A DNA stretch of 64,000 nucleotides, from the NCBI GenBank assembly GCA_019188255.1, contig JAETXT010000009.1, forward strand, positions 3,472,001 to 3,536,000. Direction: 5' to 3'. A program made the translations under genes and the position numbers. This DNA is from Verticillium longisporum. Lineage: Eukaryota; Ascomycota; Sordariomycetes; Glomerellales; Plectosphaerellaceae. The stretch's first letter is position 1; the number at the start of each line of letters is the position of its first letter. Under the pieces are notes generated by a model. It searched no databases, was not told the DNA's origin, and worked only from the letters and a program-made list of their open reading frames with translations. This document shows, piece after piece, positions 36,110 through 48,304 of this stretch.

Positions 36110-37899
36110 ACGCAACAAAGCGTGCGTGCCAGCACCAAACCAAACAAAAGAACCTGCCGAAAGGAAGGGTCCCCGTCTAAAGAGAGAGAGAGAAAAACTC
36201 TCTCCTCAATACTGCGCCTCGTCCGATCCCTTGCATCCCGCTCGACCCGAGCTACGAACGATCATCGAAACAGTAATTGCACGACAGAACCTTCTTCGTT
36301 CGACCCCTTGTCTTGGCCCGGCTCCCCGTCTGTTCATTCAGAGTTCATCGAAACTGTACTGTAGGCATCCAGCCACAAGCCAGTACCTTTCTGTCCACCA
36401 GTGCACCAGGTACCACGCAGTCCTCAAGGTGCCCACTCGTCCCCTTCCCATTGGCCCTTGTCACCTACCGCGGCCAGCGCCTCCCTCTCCGCTTTCGGCG
36501 CATCAATAGCGGCCTTGTTGCGTCAACCTTGAAATTTATCACGAAATCGCGCCCGACTGGGTAATTGTGGACCACCTGAAAGAGTCACAGGCTCCTTCCC
36601 AAGACACAATAACCCAAGTTACCAAAGACAAGGCTCGCCCGTATCGTATCTACGAAGAGAGATAAAAAAAAATCAGAGAGCGTCTGAGGCCAGCCCTATC
36701 GCGTACATATTCATAGTCATCCCCGGCTTCCTCCAGTCGTCGCACCCTTGCTCCCGTCCCTTGACATACGCTTCTCTGCCCTTACCTCGACTGCCTCCAC
36801 CCTTCACCAGCGGAGCATTGCCCCTGTCGTCATCGTGCTTCACTCGTGGTCAGTTGGGCTCTCTCGTCGATCCCGCTAACTGAGCACCTCGCCCTCGACC
36901 TCGATTCCGCCAACAACCGTCACGTTTTCCTCTCAGGCACGAGAGTATACCCGTGCCTTCATCCGACTGGCCCCAATACCACCCGCCGAAACCTACCTGG
37001 AGCCACACGCAAGCACGACAGTAGCGACCTGGAATCCACCCAACTAAAAGTACACCGCATCGCTCTCCGTTCACCCATCACTAACACAGCCGCATCGAGC
37101 GCCAATCGATCGGCTGCGTGTTCTGTCCATTTTCTCGAATCAACCTAGCTCCTGGCGGTGGGAAAACCACAGGTACAACGCAGCGAAGCACACTTGCGCA
37201 TCTGAGCATCCAGTTTCTTGCATCGGCCTGCACAACCTGGTCTTCCCCGACTTATCAGCTCGGCCAAATATAATCCACATTTCCCTCCTCGCCTACAAGC
37301 CCACCCAACACGCCACGAGCTTCAAAGCTCTAGACTCCTTGGTCATTTATCGTTGTCGCCTGCCCGCAGCACGTTTCGGACAGGGACGGCATTTTCTGAT
37401 CGACTGTCGATAGCCAGAAAATTTTCTCCACGCATTATAGCCGTCACTATCCACTCCTTAGGGACACACCGTTGCAGCTGCGCGAAACTCCGTATCCGCC
37501 CTGCAGCCTCCCTCTCAGGCACGGTCGCCCAACGAAGCCCACCATCCAGCCAGGAAGACACGCACAGCTTGTCCGTCTCTGCACGGCCGCCGCTTCATTC
37601 CAAAGAGTTTTTCCCCCCCTGTCACGAATCCACAAGTCCTGGTCTGATACATAATCAACTACGAGCTCTTCAAAAGATTTATTACCCTCTTCCCCAGGTT
37701 GCGACTGACTACCGTGGCTGCCCATCACCTGCTCTGACGGAAATCCATTGCCACCCCGCTGACACCTGCGAACCCACTGGAACATAACGCATCCTAACCC
37801 CCATCTGCACTCAACCTACATAAGTCTTGAGAGGCTCCTTCGTCACCTAGGCCGGCCATTCTGCCTGACTCATCTGGAGCCCACGGCCACCAATCCAGA

Positions 37900-38845
37900 A
37901 TGCATCACGGTCGTAGGAAGTCGGGCCATGGTGTGAGCAACACGTCCATGACCGACGTCCGCCGGTCTGTCACCGCAACCGACCCTTCGCGCTTCAAGCG
38001 TCCTACAACGCTCTCGCGCAGGACAACACCAAACTCGTCAGCACAAAAGTTGGGCCGAAGCCCCAGGGAAAGGGAACGAGAATGGCAAGATTCCTACGAT
38101 GAGCGCGAGAGCTTTCCCCAATTCTGGTACGTTCACTTGTACCACCTGTTGACTTGCTCTTCTGCATGCACCCTCCCAAACCAGACGGATTTGTGCTGAC
38201 GGTCTGCCTCGCAGCATGGCTTGCGAAAAGCAATTCCTTCCTCATGACGACAAGTTCCTGTACTGCTCTGAAGCGTGAGTCGAAACCCCGCCCGTACCTC
38301 TTGGACTCACAATGCTGACCTGCCATCGCAGATGCCGCTTGTATGACCAAGATGCGTATGCGCAGGACGATGCCTACAAGCGAGGTATGTCGAGTGGCTA
38401 TGGGAGCCATCATGCGATGTACTCGATGGACTATTCCGAGCCGAGAGACATCATTCCCCGTGCATCTCCATCCCGCCCTAGCTCGACCAACTTTTCTCCG
38501 CCAACATCGCCTGGGACGATGAGCAGCCATTACCAGCAGCACCATTCGTCGGCGATTTCTGCGCTGCGATCACTCAACGTCCATCCGCCGAGCCCACCGT
38601 CGCCTGACGACTCACACCCGAGCCTCTGGCCCTTCAGCAAGACGGCAGCGACAAGTCCCAGCACCTCATACAAACGTAGTGGGTCTGGTTTCTTCTCCTC
38701 AACGTACGACACAGGCTACGGAACTGCCGGTCACGGTTACAACTACAGCACCAGCGGCATGGACAGGCCACTGCCAACACGAAGGCCCACCGGCTACTCG
38801 AGACCCAAGAGCATTGAACTCGTTACCCCCATGGTGGGGCGTTGA
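37900..38845 (+). CDS. ECL1-family zinc-binding life-span regulatory factor
   Basis: ECL1-type proteins are small zinc-binding factors that extend chronological life span in yeasts when overexpressed; the mechanism in filamentous fungi is unknown. Exons 37900-38126, 38215-38274 and 38332-38845 join to 266 residues. The core spans the splice joins: FPQFCMACEKQF, PHDDKFLYCSEACR. Its four Cys (CxxC then CxxxC) are the presumed zinc ligands. A basic Ser/Arg N-terminus (1-65) precedes it, and a Ser/Pro/Tyr-rich disordered tail follows. The middle exon is only 60 nt and carries most of the zinc motif. Confidence 0.9.
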
Positions 38846-39669
38846 TGGGGCACTCGGACAAACAGACGGACGCCGATCATACGCCCGAACCTAGGTGTCC
38901 CACTCGCACCCAACCCCCCTCCTGTTTGCCGTCCTCGGTCACTCGGTCCCTGGCGGACGAGGGAAATGAGAGTCGGAGGATTTGCGGAGGACGTTTTGGT
39001 TTTGCAGTCACCTGGTCGAGCGAGACGGGCCATGCCAGGGTTTCCTGTTACGGCCCCCGCGGCCCAGGTGTCTCGCCCATGCACTCAGGGGGGTTACCCC
39101 AGCCTTCGGCGCGGGGTTAGCGCCCATGCCCCCAGGTTTTCCCAACATCTGGAGCCATGGGCCACCACGACGCCGCAGCTGATCGTCGGCGTGGGAGGGG
39201 TCCGGGGGGTTCACGAAGACTCGCTGGTCCTCCCCGCTTGGCTATTCCAAGATGTGCCCTCTGTTTACCAGCAGCTGCAGGGTGGCGTCTGCGCGGATGG
39301 CACCCGTTGTTGCCTCATTTCATTGAACCCCCCTCCCAGATCGCAAGCGATGCACCACGGCGGCTCGTCAGGTTGCTTTGCATATATTGCGGCGCCCCGA
39401 GTGTCATGTGAGCGAGAAGGAATTGCTCCTTTGGACACTCTGGGGAAGCAATGATGCGATGTTGCGTGCAGAGGGGCCGAGGGAATGGCGTTTTGGTCAT
39501 ACCGGCGGCCTGGGACATGTTCACGAGGGAGTTTGGGGGCAGCTTGTCCGCTTTCGGACGGACACATTGGACGGAGTTTTTGATCATCTGGCCGGGCCCG
39601 ATGAGGGTTCGTTTACGGCACGGCATTGTTAGCAGCGTACCATTTAGACGGGAGCATTGGTCTGATTGA

Positions 39670-39749
39670 GAAGCGAGGGTCGCAAGAAGCGAGGGTCGCA
39701 AGAAGCGAGGGTCGCAAGAAGCGAGGATTGCAAGAAGCGAGGGCTGCAT
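39670..39749. repeat. 16-bp tandem repeat, five copies
   Basis: The unit is GAAGCGAGGGTCGCAA. Copies 1-3 are identical; copies 4 and 5 carry two to three changes. Confidence 0.95.
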
Positions 39750-40280
39750 CTTGCGTGGACATTTTGGGCAGTGGTTCTGTGTAGCATCATGAGCCTGGTG
39801 CTGGGACATGTCAAGCGCGACTTGCTTGACCCATCACGATAGTAATATGACCAAGACGGCAAATGTCTCGTCTCACCTTCATCCATCCATTCATTCAACA
39901 CACGCAGTCTCCCGCATGTCTGCCACGGTGCATTCCTGTGTCCAGTCGTGACCATGATGTGTCGCGCACACCGCTCTTGCATCGAGGCGTGGGGACCGGG
40001 CACGGGATCTGTCTGTCTGGCATTTGCGCGACGCAAGGCCGAACGGTACCGCGCCGTGGCACACCGGAAATGCAACAATGGTCATCTTCGTCTCCGACAT
40101 GCGGGCACACGACGTCGCTCTCGCGGCATGGAAAGGTGGAGGTCAATTTCGTCCCGACGTGTGTCTCACGCGAGTCAATCAAGGCACAGAGTCGACCATG
40201 TCATTCTACTGCTTGACCGATGGTGGAGTCCCTCGCTCTCGATCTCTCATTCTCTGACCCGGCCCCTGAATTTGTTTTAC

Positions 40281-40440
40281 TTTATCGTGTTTCCACCGTT
40301 TTGTTTCCCGTTTTGTTTCCCGTTTGTTTCCAAAGTTTGTTTCCACAGTCTGTTTCCACAGTTTAGTTTCCACGGTCTGTAAAAAAAAAATTTAAAAAAA
40401 AAAAAAATCTTCTTTTCCTTTTTTCTATTTCTTTTTTTCT
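40281..40440. repeat. GTTTCC-rich imperfect repeat plus A/T-rich run
   Basis: GTTTCC recurs at least seven times at 11-15 bp spacing (about 40300-40372), followed by A runs (about 40381-40406) and a T-rich stretch. Confidence 0.7.
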
Positions 40441-42039
40441 TCCGTTTCACCCCTCTGTTAGTGCCAGGGGCGGGTTCTGGTCTTTGCTTCTGCCTTGCCG
40501 AGGTCCTTAGCGCGGTCGGAATGGGCATGACGCGTGGTGAGGGTCTCGGGAGGTAATGCGCGCCCCCCCCTAGGCTGCCCCTCCCCTTCCCCTCCCTTTG
40601 CTGGCTGACTGGTGCGGGGTCCGTTACCTGGGGCGGGGGCCGCGGGGAATCAGGTCCAGCCAGGGACATGACACCACCTGAGCGACGACGACGGCCTGGA
40701 ACGAACGGGCGTGAAAATAATTTTCATTTCTTGGTAGGCTTGGGATGGTTGACAGCGGGATGGCTTTCGCTAGGGAGAATGGCACGGCGGGGTGCCAGGC
40801 CAATTGGTATGTGCACCATATAGGCTCTTCGACGGATTAACCTTACTTTTGCGTCCCTGGCCAACCTTGAGAGGGAATGGATGGTCTCCCGATACAGTAC
40901 CTGTCGTGGTGGGGTGACGTTACTGTAGCGAAGGCGCAACGTACGAATAACGTTATCCTCCGCGGCGAGCCGCCGTGGACATACGCAACTCGCTTCGTCA
41001 CAACTCTACTCGACGGCACGTAGGTTCTCAACAGTAGTAGTACTATAGCGCGACTGACTATAGTGTGCATATTTTTGAGTATCGCCTACTTCGAAACGTA
41101 GATGGCGAGAAATAACTTCCCAGTGGTAGTACGACCGCCTTTTAAAGTATATGTCGTACGCTGTAAGCTCGGGGAATGCAATCTCGGCTTGTAGATCCAG
41201 CGTTCAGGTCCCTCTGGCTCCTCTTGCGATGTGAGGTTTCTTTTATTGAAAAGGCTAACAACCTACCTTAGCCCTAGCTGCGGGCCCACTGTCCCGAGTG
41301 CCTTCCAAAGGCTCACAATGCTCGGTGCCAACGCAGCGCCACGACGCCGGAAAAATCAAGACAGACGAGGGTCCGGAAAACGTGGCCTTGATGCTCAACA
41401 TTCAGCTGAACGGCATGCTCAGGTAGCCCGTCAACGGATCCGGGCGTATTGAAGTCGGCCATGACGGTGACGATACTTGAGGAGAATCGTGTCACCTTCC
41501 GCGCCAGGTCTGTCGCGTAGCCGACATGGCCGGGCAGTTCTATAGCTGCGAGTCATTGATGCCTCGAGCGCGGTAGCCTCCTTGCAGCCGGCACTACACG
41601 ATACGGGCGTCGGCGTTGCAAACATCGTCTGGTCATCGCCAAGAGTCACCGGGAGGAACTGTTGTCACTGTCACCGCAGCACCCTATACAATGAAGATAA
41701 TTTGAGAGGCCGCGTCAAAAGCCTGGTGCACTTGGTGGTCATTTTGATGGCCCGATCTGTGGCGACGGTCAAGCACATGAAGTCGTCGTTGTCGACTAAC
41801 TCCACTGGCCACTGGCCAGGTGTTGAATAGGTTGACGCATCGTGGCACTATCACAGAAAATGGCGGCCAGCGTCCCGTAGTTGACCTGCACAAGGCACCC
41901 GGCCGAGATCTGCTACTCCCCGAAGCAAAGATACCTGGCCATAGCTACGTTTGACGTCAGTGTGTCATTTCCAACGTGCTCTTTAGCGGTGGAGGATATA
42001 TTTGTCCACAGTGTACTCTTTCGTGGATCCGGATGTCCC

Positions 42040-42303
42040 CTACTCTTGTGACGCTTTGAAAAGCCTGAGATGGCGCACATCGGGAACGACGACCTTGCCC
42101 GGCGTGAGGTATAGAGCCTGACTGTACAGCGTCGATGCCATGGCAAAGACCCAGGGCCGCAAGAACGACTTGGACCCCCTGAGATGGACGGGCAACACCC
42201 AAGCCCAGAGGGAAAAGCGAGTGCGGTTCTTCGTCTTGAAGTCCTTGGCATTGACTCCAGCGATGCTGTCCATCTGTAGCATCGACTCAGTCTGGAAGCT
42301 CAT
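42040..42303 (-). pseudogene. Possible coding relic in gene-poor DNA
   Basis: An 87-codon frame with ordinary gene-like codon use (many C or G third positions), including FSLWAWVLPVHLRG and SFLRPWVFAMASTLYSQ, hydrophobic like a membrane protein. It stops at TAG. Further gene-like fragments continue leftward in other frames to about 41313. It may be what is left of a decayed gene or transposon. Family not recognised; low confidence. Confidence 0.2.
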
Positions 42304-43927
42304 GGCTCAGTCACAGTTCGTCACCGTCAGTTGATCGAGTGCTGTCCCCTTGCAATCGGATGATGCTCGCGGCCGAGGAACCGCAACGTCCCGATCGTGC
42401 TGTCCAGGCCTTGCGCGTCACAGAGTCTCGCGAGTGAGGGAGGGTATTTATTGACCTCTTGGGAGTCTCTTGATAGATAGAATAGACGATGCCCTCCTAT
42501 GACTATGATCCGAACCCTGCTTATAAGTAGTCACTCGTAAGCTGGGCCATTTCTTCGTAACTTCTTCGTCAGAACAGGTGCCCCGTCACCACCCCTTGGT
42601 CTTGCGACAGCCCTGGCAACTGCCTCGGTGAGAGGTGTACCTGGTGTAATCCTCGTCGAAGACCAGGCTTTGAAGTAACTTTCAAGGCTCTGGGACCTGG
42701 TGGCGGGATCATTCTGGCGACGGGGCCAAAGCCTGGGGCCTCTCACTTGAAGCAACGTGAACAACATTAGGCCGATTGAGGGTGGGTGCTAACAGTGTCC
42801 TGAAACATGATTGATCTCGCCGACGCTGGACACTCTTCAAATGGTACGCTGCTATGACCCTTTGCACTTTAAGCAAGTATGCGGACTATGCAACCAGCTC
42901 GGGCTTCGAAGCTCTTTGAAAACCTCGAGAAATCAGTAAGGAAGTTCAAAGAACTCGGCGAGGCGCGCCTGTGGGATATTTGAGCTGTCACAACTGGCAG
43001 GTTCAAAGGAAATCTCATGGTCCATGGTATAGGACCCGCCTTTGCGGGCTTTAGCTTTGAGCCACGGCCGTTGCATTCTGACCATCATTCCGGGCTATGC
43101 GATGAGGATATAAAAGCGGATCATATTGATATATCAAATGCATATGCGGAAGGCTTTGCAAACAAGACGCACGATTTTGTCTGGCAAGTCGATACAGGAG
43201 TGCATTTGGTACCAAGAATGGCCATCTACGGGTTGTTAGTCCTTGTTTGACCATGTTCGACAATATTTGCTTCGACGTCTCGCGTAGAAGAGAGGGACAA
43301 GCTTTTTCGTCGGCCCAAAACTCCACACGACTGCTCCGGCCTTGGTCATACTCGCCACGTATACTTTGCCGGTATCTTCCTCTTGGCTTGGCGAGGCTAG
43401 GTTGGGAAATTCCGTAACCCGTCAACTTACACCTCTGGCACCATCTTACACACCTTACCGGCGTAGGGCAGAGCTGGCAGCGCTCTAGCTGTAGACACGT
43501 GACTTGTCTAAGCTCTGGTCCCTTTCCCTTGTTCAGAACCGTAGGCCCTGAAATATCTGTTATAGATGAAGACGCCGATCCTTGATCGCATGCCCTCTTA
43601 TTCTGATTCTATTCACGGCCCGTATCGGTTCGTTCGGCGCACCGCATGTCAGAGCGGTTGGGCAGCCGAGTGAAGGTCTTTCACAGGCGATATCCGCAGA
43701 CAATTGTCAAGTCAAGTAAGGGGTCGGACTACATCTGAAGTACGCCCTCCACAGCTAGAGGGCCACATGTAGCCCCTCGATATACACTTCCATGGTCTCA
43801 AGCCCCCCAAACCAGCCCTGAACCGTCCATTCCTTGGCTCCGCAGGTGCCTCCCGACTGTCTACTACCGACCAACACTACCAAACCAATTCAAATGACCA
43901 AGTGACAGGGCCGAGTACGTGATGTCC

Positions 43928-45136
43928 CTAGAGAGGCGGACCAGAGGGCACGGCAGCACGCGACTCCTCGATCAGCTGCTTACACCGCTGCACATCCACC
44001 GTCTTCCCCATGAGCCAGGCGATCCCTTGGAGCATGTCCAGCTTGGCCCTGTCAGAGGCCTTAAGCTGCGGGAAGACGCCGTCAAACGCGTGCGGCAGAC
44101 CAGGATAGACATCGAGTCTCGTCTCGACGCCGTGGGCGCGCAGGGCCTTTTCGTAGATGAGGCCGTCGTCGCGGACGGGGTCCTGGCCCGCGACCTGCAG
44201 GTGCACGCGCGGCATGCCCTCGTGGGGCCGCGCGGCGTTGAAGGGCGAGTAGAGCGGCGACGTGACGTCGGGGGCGTAGGCGGCGCGGACGTAGTCGTCG
44301 GCGGCGCGGTCGATGACGAGCGCGTCGGCGTTCTGCGCGCGCGAGAAGAAGAGCGCCCCGTACGCGGCCGGCACGATCCGCTCGTCGAGGAGCACGGGCA
44401 CGTGCAGCCACAGGCCGGGCAGCGCCGGCGTTCGCTTGTCCGGGACCCTGCGCTGCCCCGTGACGGCGGCCCGGATCCCGCCTGCCGAGATGCCGCCGAT
44501 GTAGAAGCCGAGCGCCGGGTCGGCGCCGAGCTGCTGCGCGTTGTCGGGCTCGCTCAGCCACGCGACGGCGTCCCAGACGTCGTTGGGCGCCGCGGGGAAC
44601 GGGTGCTCCGGCGCCGGCCGGTACGACACGTTGACGACGGTCATGTCGTTGGCGGCGGCGATGAGGCGCGAGCGGAACCCGGGCGCGTGGTTGTTGCCGA
44701 CGCAGAAGCCGCCGCCGTGGACGAGCACGAACAGCGGCCGCACGGCCGTCGTCGAGTTGTCGGGTTGGTAGATGCGCATCTCGCTCAGCCGGCCGTCGCG
44801 CATGGGTACGTCCCTCGTGTACTCCATGTCCGTGGAGGGGGGCGCCGGCGGCGGGTTCGCCTTGAACGCGGCCGCGCTAGCGGAGAAGGAAGGCGTCGGG
44901 GCCGCCGTGCGGCCTGCGAGAAGCTTTTGGCTTTGTTTCAGCTACAGTTAAGCGCATGGGTCAGTGGTGGGGGAATCTCACCTCGGCAAGCTCGGGGCTT
45001 TCGTGGTGAGTTTCCTGGTCAGCGTATGCTTTTTTTTGGGCGATAGTTCGTTGTTGGAAACTCTAATGACAAGATTGGGAACATACTCCGGTTTCACCAA
45101 CTCTGCCACGGCTTCCTTTGTATCGTAGGCCGACAT
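43928..45136 (-). CDS. Alpha/beta hydrolase, HSL/arylacetamide deacetylase type (fold-3)
   Basis: A serine hydrolase, probably an esterase or lipase-like enzyme on small esters; substrate unknown. The catalytic core shows the oxyanion motif HGGGF, nucleophile motif GISAGG, the acid region AGQDPVRDDG and the His in LPHAFDG. I extend the start to ATG at 45134-45136 through two short exons: 45087-45136, 44982-44997 (16 nt) and 43928-44941. This gives MSAYDTKEAVAELVKPDPELAE and 359 residues. The second intron would be only 40 bp, so the 5' structure is tentative. If wrong, translation could begin at the ATG at 44825-44827. It lies at the edge of the gene-poor region. Confidence 0.85.
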
Positions 45137-45315
45137 TTTATTTTATTTTTCCTTAGTCTATCTGGTAAAGTAATTTTCAAATGTAGGAATGGGTGGTGAG
45201 TGTTTGGGCCTGGCAGTTGGCTTTATGTTTGATTCTTCGGGTTCTGTCTAGGATGAGGGAGGGGTACTCGGAGGGGGATCGGAGAGCCGAATAGTTAATA
45301 CGAACAACGATCGAT

Positions 45316-45347
45316 GGTACCTAGACTACCTGGTACCTAGACTACCT
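45316..45347. repeat. Perfect 16-bp tandem duplication
   Basis: Two adjacent copies of GGTACCTAGACTACCT, followed by a partial third (CAGGTACCTAACT). Confidence 0.95.
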
Positions 45348-45996
45348 CAGGTACCTAACTCAAAGCGAACGCGTCATTGGCAGGCATGGTTCCGGCATCT
45401 TCACATTGCTTCCCTGACGATACCTCACGATGTTAAGGACCGTTGCGTTTTGGCTTTTCGCCCGTGGCGAAGGAGCGAATGTGCTCGAAACTCTCCAATT
45501 ATACCTCCAAAGTCACGAAACCTCTGGACGTATTATGTTTCACGGTCCGCGATCTGCGTCCTCGGTCGTTGTGAGAGGGCAGAAGCACGAAACTAACGGG
45601 GGTGGATCATCTGGATGATGCTGGGAACCACTCCCCCACCATCTCCGCGACCCTCGGCTCCTCAAATAGACCGACCGTTTGTTACCCCTCAACATCCCCC
45701 GGATCCAGAGTGGATTTGAGAAGGGGGGCCGCGGCCATCGGCCATTGCTACGACACCGAAGCCGGATGCGTCTTACGCGAACCACCGAAAACTCAGAAGA
45801 GGAAGAAGCGAGACCTATAAAGCGGCAAACTTTTGCAAACACCCTCGTTGAAGCCGTAAATGCAACCAGTCTATTGAAATTCTAATGTTCCGCCCGCACA
45901 TGTGAGAGTTATGTTCCGTCTGCACATGTGGGAGAAAGGGGGGGTATGGATAAATGCAAAAACCGCCACGCCAATGCCAATGCCATGCCATCCATG

Positions 45997-46027
45997 CTCG
46001 CTAGCTCGCTCGCTCGCTCGCTCGCTC
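45997..46027. repeat. (CTCG)n microsatellite
   Basis: About seven CTCG units with one CTAG interruption, just downstream of the haspin stop codon. Confidence 0.9.
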
Positions 46028-46064
46028 AAACCAATCCAATATGCAAATGCTGCCGGCGGTCCCG

Positions 46065-47802
46065 TCACGACCCTACCGTTTTCCGTCGTGGTGAGCTCCG
46101 CCGCTGCGCGGCTTCGGCCTCGTCACCATCCGCCACCACCTCGTGAGAGATGACAATGCTGTCCTCCCTCTCTACGACGGACGCGCCCTCGCCGCCCATA
46201 ATCTGCTCCTCGCCAATCCAGCCGCCCCCGACGCCGACCCCCACGACCTCTCCCGCCGACCCGAACACGGTCGTCGCCGCCTTGGCGTCCGGGTCGAGGT
46301 GACGCCACATCGGGGCCGTGTCGCGCTTCCAGCGCGCAGCATCCTTCTTGTCGCCGCGAAAGTGGCCGAGCATGTACTGGTACGTGTACGCGAGCCAGAG
46401 GACGTTGGTGTAGGGCGCCGAGACGTCCCACGAGATGCCGGCCTGGTACGGGATCGAGTGGGCCGTCGGCGGGAGGCACCTGCGCGAGGCGCCGCCGTGC
46501 ACGAGGTGGGAGCGCATCTGGCGGTACACCTTGCACTGGGGCGCGTGGGTGCTCGTAAAGATGGAGAGGTCCTTTTCGAGGTCGAGGGCCACGACGACGG
46601 GTTCCGTGATCGTGTCGTCCATGTCGAGGCTCAGCGTCGCGGGACAGTCTTCAGCGCGGGACAGGCCGTAATCGAGAATGGTGATGTCGAGGCCAGAGTG
46701 GCCAAAGTTGGGCCCCGATGACGAAGGGTCTCTCGGCCGTGGCTGGGACGTCTGCCGGATGCAGAGGTTGCCCTCGTGGAGGTCGCGGTGCTGGCTGGTG
46801 TAAGCGGATCATACGATGTGTAAGGATATGCAACAATATGCAGCAGAAGGGGGAAATCAAACCCACCTCGAAAGCAATGAGATCCTCCGCCCTCGCCAGT
46901 GCCACGGCTACGAGGAAGAAGATGTCCCACAGCTGGTCGACATGATGCAGCTCAAAGTCCTCGAGCGCGACGCCGGCATCGCCGAGCTCGACGACCAGAA
47001 ACCGCGTCGTTTCGAGGTACCGACTCGGGCTCGGATAGAACTGTGCGCGGTCGGGGTCCTGCCTCTTCATCTTGCGCTGGAACGCCTGGTGCGTCTCGAG
47101 CAGCGACTTGGACGTCTTGCCCTCGACAATGTAGCGCTCCTTGTACACGACGAAGCCGGGTATGTCGGCCAGCCACTCGGAGATGCGCAGCTCCCCGAGG
47201 AGATCGTCTTCAGAATGCGGCTCCTCGTCGACCAAGCCGGAGCGCGCCTGGGCTTTGGTCTGGGCCTTGATGGGTGACTCGAGGCGAATGCACTTGATGA
47301 TGCTGGTGCCGCGGTCGTTGCGGATCCGATACACCTCGGCGTACGAGGCTTCGGCAATCTTGGTGATTGTGTCGCCAGGCGGGCACACATCATGCCACGT
47401 CAGGACGCGGAGGTTCTCCTCGACAGTGGCGGGCTCGGATGAGGTGTGTGGCTCCGTGATGGTCACAACGGGTATCTTTGGTGGTGAACGGACAGTATCG
47501 ACATTGGCCTCGACGTCATCTTGAATGACCACCACAGGGGATGGTGGAGCTCGGCATGACTTCCTTGGAGATGTCCGTCGTGGTGTGACTGGCTCGTTGA
47601 TGCTCTCTGGCGTATCATCTCGAATGGTGACGGATGCAATCTTCTCCGTGACTTGAATCAAGTCGATGTCATCCTCGCTGTCCTTCACTTGGGTCTCTCG
47701 TGGTTTGCGCATGGGCGTCTGGGGCAGCTCAGCCAGCACCCGTTGAGGCTTCGTCCTCGCCGCCTTTTTCCCATATGTGCGTAGGGACGTCGTCCGTGGC
47801 AT
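46065..47802 (-). CDS. Haspin-like serine/threonine kinase (histone H3 Thr3 kinase)
   Basis: Haspin phosphorylates histone H3 at Thr3 in mitosis, which recruits the chromosomal passenger complex to centromeres. Exons 46867-47802 and 46065-46790 (76-bp intron) give 553 residues. The N-terminal 130 residues are basic and disordered (MPRTTSLRTYGKKAARTK). The kinase domain starts near ITKIAEASYAEVYRI, with SIIKCIRLESP as the Lys strand. The catalytic loop HRDLHEGNLCI falls directly after the splice site, and LDYGLSRAED takes the DFG/DYT position, as in haspins. The C-terminal lobe and an acidic tail follow. It is head to head with the CCDC47-like gene. Confidence 0.9.
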
Positions 47803-48304
47803 GGTGATGTGGCTTGATGCTGTGAGATGTCGTTAGTATTGCTCTGGGAGGATCCCCCGTGGCCTTCTTTTTTATGAGAAACTGCTTCCACGGCGTCGAG
47901 CCTTCCTTCTGTGACCGAGGTGTGTGACGGGGTTCGCTGTTGACTCGCCATTGGACGGTCGACCGGACGACCGGCGGGCGCAATGATCCGTCTCCGCACG
48001 ACCCACGTCAATGGCTGGAACCGGGGTCGCCTTAGTCAGCGACTCACCCCAAGCTCTTTAGTGGCTTCTCAGTGGCTGGAAGGGGGGCTCGCCAATGAGA
48101 TTTGGGCCCGCACTGGGATCGCACCGGGCGAGGGCCAATCTTCCCCATTCCCCAAGGTTCCAGCTTGGTGGTGTGTGGTGTCTTGTCTTCAGCTCCTCCC
48201 CCCCCCCCCAACTTTGTCTCTAATTGCACTGCAACGCAGCTCGTCTCGACATCCCCCACCCGCCCCAGGCACAGGCACAGGCACAGACAAATGCACAAGA
48301 CACC
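47803..48304. promoter_or_regulatory. Bidirectional promoter of haspin and CCDC47-like genes
   Basis: The 502 bp between two divergent ATGs. Two CCAAT boxes at 48092-48096 and 48135-48139 could be HAP-complex sites. A run of C at 48189-48199 lies in the presumed leader of the right gene. Confidence 0.45.

Larger units (their letters stand above)
32282..37899. other. Intergenic region, about 5.6 kb
   Basis: No conserved gene was recognised between the tRNA and the ECL1 gene. The palindrome AGGTAGGTACCTACCT lies at 35346-35361, an (AC)n repeat at 36073-36107 and a GA run at 36182-36193. The last 1.5 kb before the ECL1 gene is C/T-rich with many short ORFs, so part of it may be a long 5' leader. 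Medium ORFs such as 32887-33420 show no family resemblance. Confidence 0.5.
38846..43927. other. Gene-poor region, about 5 kb, lower GC on the right
   Basis: Holds a 5-copy 16-bp tandem repeat (39670-39749), a GTTTCC-rich imperfect repeat followed by A and T runs (40281-40440), and from about 40735 DNA visibly poorer in GC than the genes. A possible coding relic is on the minus strand at 42040-42303. No intact gene was recognised. Confidence 0.5.
45137..46064. other. Intergenic region between hydrolase and haspin genes
   Basis: Contains two perfect 16-bp tandem copies of GGTACCTAGACTACCT (45316-45347) and a CTCG repeat (45997-46027). No gene recognised. Confidence 0.6.

Noticed and set aside
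43919..45046. 375-codon plus-strand ORF opposite the hydrolase
   Set aside because: Arg/Val-rich antisense shadow; the minus strand carries HGGGF and GISAGG.
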